From MGR-bin208 sp043780275 (lineage in GTDB: Bacteria > Bacteroidota > Bacteroidia > Chitinophagales > Chitinophagaceae), in assembly GCA_043780275.1 (NCBI GenBank), contig JAYWCV010000233.1, positions 1 to 8,577 on the forward strand: a DNA stretch of 8,577 nucleotides. The letters run 5' to 3'. Numbering within the stretch: position 1 is the stretch's first letter; each line of letters starts with the position of its first letter. Position numbers and translations under genes: made by a program. Of this stretch, positions 5,905 through 8,577 are shown in pieces. The notes under the pieces are model-generated. The model was not told the DNA's origin, did no database searches, and worked only from the letters and a program-made list of their open reading frames with translations.

Positions 5905-7667
5905 AACTTAGTCAAATATACGCGAATAAAAGTTTTAAGAACATCGTTTTCAACGATGGGCTAAATCTTGTATTGGCTAAGGTTACCAAGAAACTTGACC
6001 TTAACAAGGATTCACACAATCTTGGTAAAACAACTTTGATTGCAGTTATTGACTTTATGCTGTTGAAAGAAGTAAAGGAAGAACATATCTTCAAAACTTA
6101 TCAGGAAAAATTTTCTGGTTATGTTTTTTTTCTTGAAATTCTTTTGAACAGTGGCGAGTATCTCACAATAAAAAGAGGAGTTGATACACCAACAAAAATT
6201 TCATTCAAGACAACCAAAGTTTCAACCAATCTTTTACACGAAGAAAAATGGGACAAACCGAGTATCGGTTTTGATAAAGCGGGAATTGCTCTCAATGAAT
6301 ATTTAAATTTTGACATTCTAAAGCAGTGGCAATACAGAAAATCTGTAACCTACTTTTTGCGTTCGCAAAAAGATTACAATGATGTTTTTCAACTCTCAAA
6401 ATTTTCTAAAGGAAAAGATATTGACTGGAAACCTTTCATGTTTGATTTGCTTGGCTTCAATGGAACTCTTTTAAATGAGAAATACGAAACAGACACTAAG
6501 ATTACAGAACAAAAAAGTTTTATCAATAGTTTAAAAAGCAAATTCGCTGTTGACACAGAGGAAGTAGATAAAATAAAAGGTGCTATTGATTTAAAGACAG
6601 TAGAACAAAAAGAGTTGCAGGAACAAATTGACAACTTTAATTTCTATCAACAGGAAAGAAAACTAAATAAGGAACTTGTTGAAGATGTTGAATCCCATAT
6701 TTCAGAATTGAATTCAGCCGAATACAATTTGGAGTTTGACTTAGACAAGACAAAACAATCTTTTTCTCAAAACATTTCATTTGACATAGACCAGTTAAAA
6801 CGCATTTATGCAGAGGCTGAAATTTTCTTTCCTGACAATCTTGTAAAAGATTATAAAGCACTTGAAGAATTCAACATACGCATAACAGAGGAACGGAATA
6901 AATATCTTGAAGAAAAAATTATAACCCTGACAAAGCAACTTAGAGAAATCAGATTGTCTTTGTTAAGCTATGACGAAAAAAGAAATCAAATTCTTTCTGT
7001 TCTCAAAGACAAAGATTCTTTTAAAAAGTTCAAGTCATATCAAATTGACTTGACAAAAGTAGAAGGTGAAATATCACGGCTTGACGAGAAATTAAAAAGC
7101 ATTGACAAGATTGCTGTTCTCAATGAAACAACTAATAAACTTTCCGAAAATCTTGAAACATTGGTTAAAGAAATCAATGCTCAAATTTCAGCAAGCGACA
7201 ATAAAATTTATCCTGAAATCCGCAGAGTGTTTCACAATATTTTTAAATTTATTTTCAATGCACCTGCAATCATTTTCATGCGACAAAATGGACAAGGTAA
7301 TATTGAGTTTAAGGTTGAAGTAACTAAGGAAAATGAAGTTGATATTACCGCAGAAGGGAAAGGAAATACTTATCAAAAAATGCTTTGCATTTCTTTTGAC
7401 TTAGCTGTTTTGGTTGCCTATCACAAGAACTCTTTTTATCGTTTCGTTTATCACGATGGAGCACTTGAAGGACTTGACAACAGGAAGAAAATGAACTTTA
7501 TCAGTGTGGTGAGAAGATATTGCGTTGAATATAACTTGCAATACATATTCACTTCTATTGAGCATGACATCCCGACTGAAATGCTAAAGACATTTACAGA
7601 AAAAGAAATCTGTTTGACATTAAATGATTCAGGAGACAATGGAAAGTTATTTGAGTTCAGCTTTTAG
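5901..7667 (+). CDS. ABC-3C ATPase, DUF2326-type Rad50/SMC-like protein
   Basis: A 588-residue ABC ATPase with two half-domains separated by a long coiled coil. The N-terminal half (1-190) holds FNDGLNLVLAKV (17-28) and the nucleotide loop DSHNLGKTTL (37-46). This is the family's HNLGK[ST] form rather than a classical GxxxxGK[ST]. Residues about 195-435 are charged and heptad-like, the expected coiled coil. The C-terminal half has a signature-like segment EGKGNTYQKMLCISFDLAVL (485-504) and the DUF2326 hallmark FVYHDGALEGLDNRKK (515-530, with His518-Asp519 in the Walker B region), followed by LQYIFTSIEHD (546-556). No transporter membrane domain is present, so it is a nucleoprotein or sensor ATPase. 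In ABC-3C systems it is thought to sense invasive or altered DNA and release the effector. It is the last gene of the operon; a large hairpin follows 9 bases after the stop. The family call is strong; the trigger is unknown. Confidence 0.9.
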   Translation: MKLSQIYANKSFKNIVFNDGLNLVLAKVTKKLDLNKDSHNLGKTTLIAVIDFMLLKEVKEEHIFKTYQEKFSGYVFFLEILLNSGEYLTIKRGVDTPTKISFKTTKVSTNLLHEEKWDKPSIGFDKAGIALNEYLNFDILKQWQYRKSVTYFLRSQKDYNDVFQLSKFSKGKDIDWKPFMFDLLGFNGTLLNEKYETDTKITEQKSFINSLKSKFAVDTEEVDKIKGAIDLKTVEQKELQEQIDNFNFYQQERKLNKELVEDVESHISELNSAEYNLEFDLDKTKQSFSQNISFDIDQLKRIYAEAEIFFPDNLVKDYKALEEFNIRITEERNKYLEEKIITLTKQLREIRLSLLSYDEKRNQILSVLKDKDSFKKFKSYQIDLTKVEGEISRLDEKLKSIDKIAVLNETTNKLSENLETLVKEINAQISASDNKIYPEIRRVFHNIFKFIFNAPAIIFMRQNGQGNIEFKVEVTKENEVDITAEGKGNTYQKMLCISFDLAVLVAYHKNSFYRFVYHDGALEGLDNRKKMNFISVVRRYCVEYNLQYIFTSIEHDIPTEMLKTFTEKEICLTLNDSGDNGKLFEFSF

Positions 7668-7676
7668 CCAACGCAC

Positions 7677-7746
7677 AAAAAAATACACTCTTAAAAACCG
7701 CTGCAAGCCAGCCCACGAACCAAAGTTTTTAAGAGAGTATTTTTTT
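7677..7746 (+). terminator. Hairpin terminator downstream of the ABC-3C operon
   Basis: AAAAAAATACACTCTTAAAAAC (7677-7698, 22 bases) pairs with 7725-7746 with one mismatch, around a 26-base loop, and ends in a run of T. Position and form fit an intrinsic terminator for the operon; the A-rich left side could make it work in both directions. It mirrors the upstream hairpin at 4601-4665, so it may also have a structural role in the cassette. Confidence 0.7.
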
Positions 7747-7758
7747 CTCCAACCAAGT

Positions 7759-7806
7759 AAAATCATTTTAAAAATTTCTTCCCACGCTCAAGAAAAAATT
7801 TAAAAA
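7759..7806 (-). repeat. Right member of the AT-rich inverted-repeat pair around the defence operon
   Basis: AAAATCATTTTAAAAATTT (7759-7777) and AAAAAATTTAAAAA (7793-7806) are exact reverse complements of the arms at 4571-4589 and 4545-4558. The central CTTCCCACGCTCAAG (7778-7792) forms its own small stem and is oriented like the left centre, not inverted with the arms. Confidence 0.65.
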
Positions 7807-8097
7807 TCCAAACGCACAGTGCTAACATGGACAGACACCGCCTTGAATGTAAATCGCCTTGAACAAACTTTCGTGCGGACACTGACGGACACAGCTTCGG
7901 ATGAACAGTGCGGTGATGCCGATAACATAAAGATTAAAAGAAATAAATTTTTTTTGGGCTTTGTTCGCAACTTGAAAGTGCGTGCAAGTAATTTACATTT
8001 GTGGTTTATGAAAGTGTATCGCATTTTATCCCCAAAAAAAATTTACTTCTTTAATCCCTTCTTCGTTAGGCGTAAGCATAAAGAACGACATAGTAAC
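7807..8097. other. Gene-free right shoulder of the cassette
   Basis: No credible gene. It contains GCTAACATGG (7821) and GACACCGCCTTGAA (7834-7847), which resemble GCTAACTTG (4454) and GACACCGCTTTGAA (4513-4526) in direct orientation. It also contains TGCCGATAAC (7917-7926), the inverse of GTTATCGGCA at 4429-4438. A GTTAGGC at 8065 looks like an integron core site but has no convincing partner. The reverse-transcriptase frame is open back through ATG 8008, but those 30 codons do not look like that family. Confidence 0.45.
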
Positions 8098-8577
8098 ATG
8101 ACAGTACACAATTTTTCAATTACGCAGCCCCAACTGGAAAGTAAAGTTGAATCAATGTTTCATGCAAGTTCATTCGGTTATCGACCAAAGAAAAATTGTC
8201 ATGATGCTATTGCACAAGCCTGTCAGAATTCATTCAATCATGACTTTGTGATAGACCTGGACATCAAGAGTTTCTTTGATACGATTGACCACGAGTTGCT
8301 AATGAAAGCAGTTCATCACTACTGCACAGACGAGTGGGTTTTATTCTACGTGGAGCGATGGCTCAAGGCAGGCATACTGCAAGAAGATGGCCAGCAGATT
8401 AACAGACTTACGGGTACACCTCAAGGAGGAGTAATAAGTCCGTTGCTTGCAAATATTTTCATGCATGTGTGTTTTGATCAATGGATGGACAAGCATCATC
8501 CTGAGAAGCCATTTGAGCGCTACGCCGACGATGTAGTAGTGCATTGCAAGACAGAGAAACAAGCCAAGTTTGTTTTG
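8098..8577 (+). CDS. ltrA: Group II intron-type reverse transcriptase/maturase, N-terminally truncated and cut by the right edge
   Basis: 160 residues are visible and the frame is open to the window end. The fragment carries RT blocks in order: LESKVESMFHASSFGYRPKK (13-32, RT2), VIDLDIKSFFDTIDH (51-65, RT3, with catalytic Asp in the DLD segment), LTGTPQGGVISPLLANIF (104-121, RT4) and FERYADDVVVH (139-149, RT5, the YADD active site). RT0 and RT1, with the usual IPKxxGxxRxLGIPT segment, are absent. Family similarity begins about residue 11, straight after the non-coding cassette shoulder, so the 5' end looks lost by rearrangement. ATG 8008 is an in-frame alternative start but adds no family-like sequence. 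The maturase (X) and DNA-binding domains would lie beyond the window. No intron 5' boundary is visible. The family is certain; activity is unlikely if the truncation is real. Confidence 0.85.
   Translation, partial: MTVHNFSITQPQLESKVESMFHASSFGYRPKKNCHDAIAQACQNSFNHDFVIDLDIKSFFDTIDHELLMKAVHHYCTDEWVLFYVERWLKAGILQEDGQQINRLTGTPQGGVISPLLANIFMHVCFDQWMDKHHPEKPFERYADDVVVHCKTEKQAKFVL

Noticed and set aside
4457..7980. 12-base direct repeat AACTTGAAAGTG at 4457-4468 and 7969-7980 as an attachment site
   Set aside because: One or two 12-base matches are expected by chance in a window this size; not used as evidence by itself.
7874..7985. GTGCG sequences (such as GTGCGTGCAAG at 7978) as a group II intron 5' boundary
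   Set aside because: The motif is too short to be specific, the distance to the RT frame is too small for intron domains, and the RT itself is truncated.
7800..8024. 74-codon minus-strand frame in the right shoulder
   Set aside because: No domain, biased Ser/Val/Arg content, and it covers the repeat-like shoulder sequences.
8061..8080. GTTAGGC as an integron attC core site
   Set aside because: No partner RYYYAAC site at a normal distance, no attC-like fold joining them and no integrase in the window; TGCTAAC at 7820 is about 245 bases away and only partly complementary.
1..8577. tRNA or rRNA genes
   Set aside because: No cloverleaf with a GTTCRA-type T-loop and no conserved rRNA stretch seen on reading either strand by eye.

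Overview
The window most likely comes from a Bacteroidota genome, probably the Chitinophagaceae/Sphingobacteriia side. The evidence is signal peptides ending in A-Q, an OmpA protein with a lectin-like N-terminal part, an AT-rich base composition, start sites without clear Shine-Dalgarno sequences, and a TAnnTTTG-type -7 promoter element ahead of one operon. No taxonomic search was possible, so this is inference.

Left part (1-2969, minus strand): two exported proteins in the same direction, 30 bases apart. First comes an OmpA-family outer-membrane/peptidoglycan-binding protein (1872-2969). Downstream of it is a long secreted metzincin-like zinc protease that runs off the left edge (1-1841). 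The protease is an open frame of 613 codons with HELGH, a third zinc histidine and a Met-turn.

Middle part (3141-4097): a RAYT/REP locus. A 5'-truncated REP-associated tyrosine transposase (HUH motif PNHVH, catalytic Tyr in YMHNNP) is bounded by inverted copies of a REP-like hairpin repeat. One copy overlaps its stop codon, one truncated copy is fused to its 5' end, and two fuller copies lie further upstream at a 168-base period.

Right-centre part (about 4429-7926): a three-gene plus-strand operon with 4-base ATGA overlaps. The genes encode a Mrr-like nuclease fused to a C-terminal helical domain, a 78-residue middle protein, and a DUF2326-type Rad50-like ABC ATPase. I recognise this as an ABC-three-component (ABC-3C) conflict/defence system, with the nuclease as the probable effector. 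The operon sits in an unusually symmetric frame: an AT-rich inverted-repeat pair (4545-4589 and 7759-7806) encloses a large hairpin on each side (4601-4665 and 7677-7746), and a weaker outer inverted pair starts with GTTATCGGCA (4429 and 7926). No transposase or integrase is inside, so this looks like a non-autonomous defence cassette.

Right edge (8098-8577): the RT2-RT5 part of a group II intron-type reverse transcriptase. It lacks its N-terminal third and begins just past the cassette, which suggests a rearrangement hotspot. No tRNA, rRNA or CRISPR array was seen.
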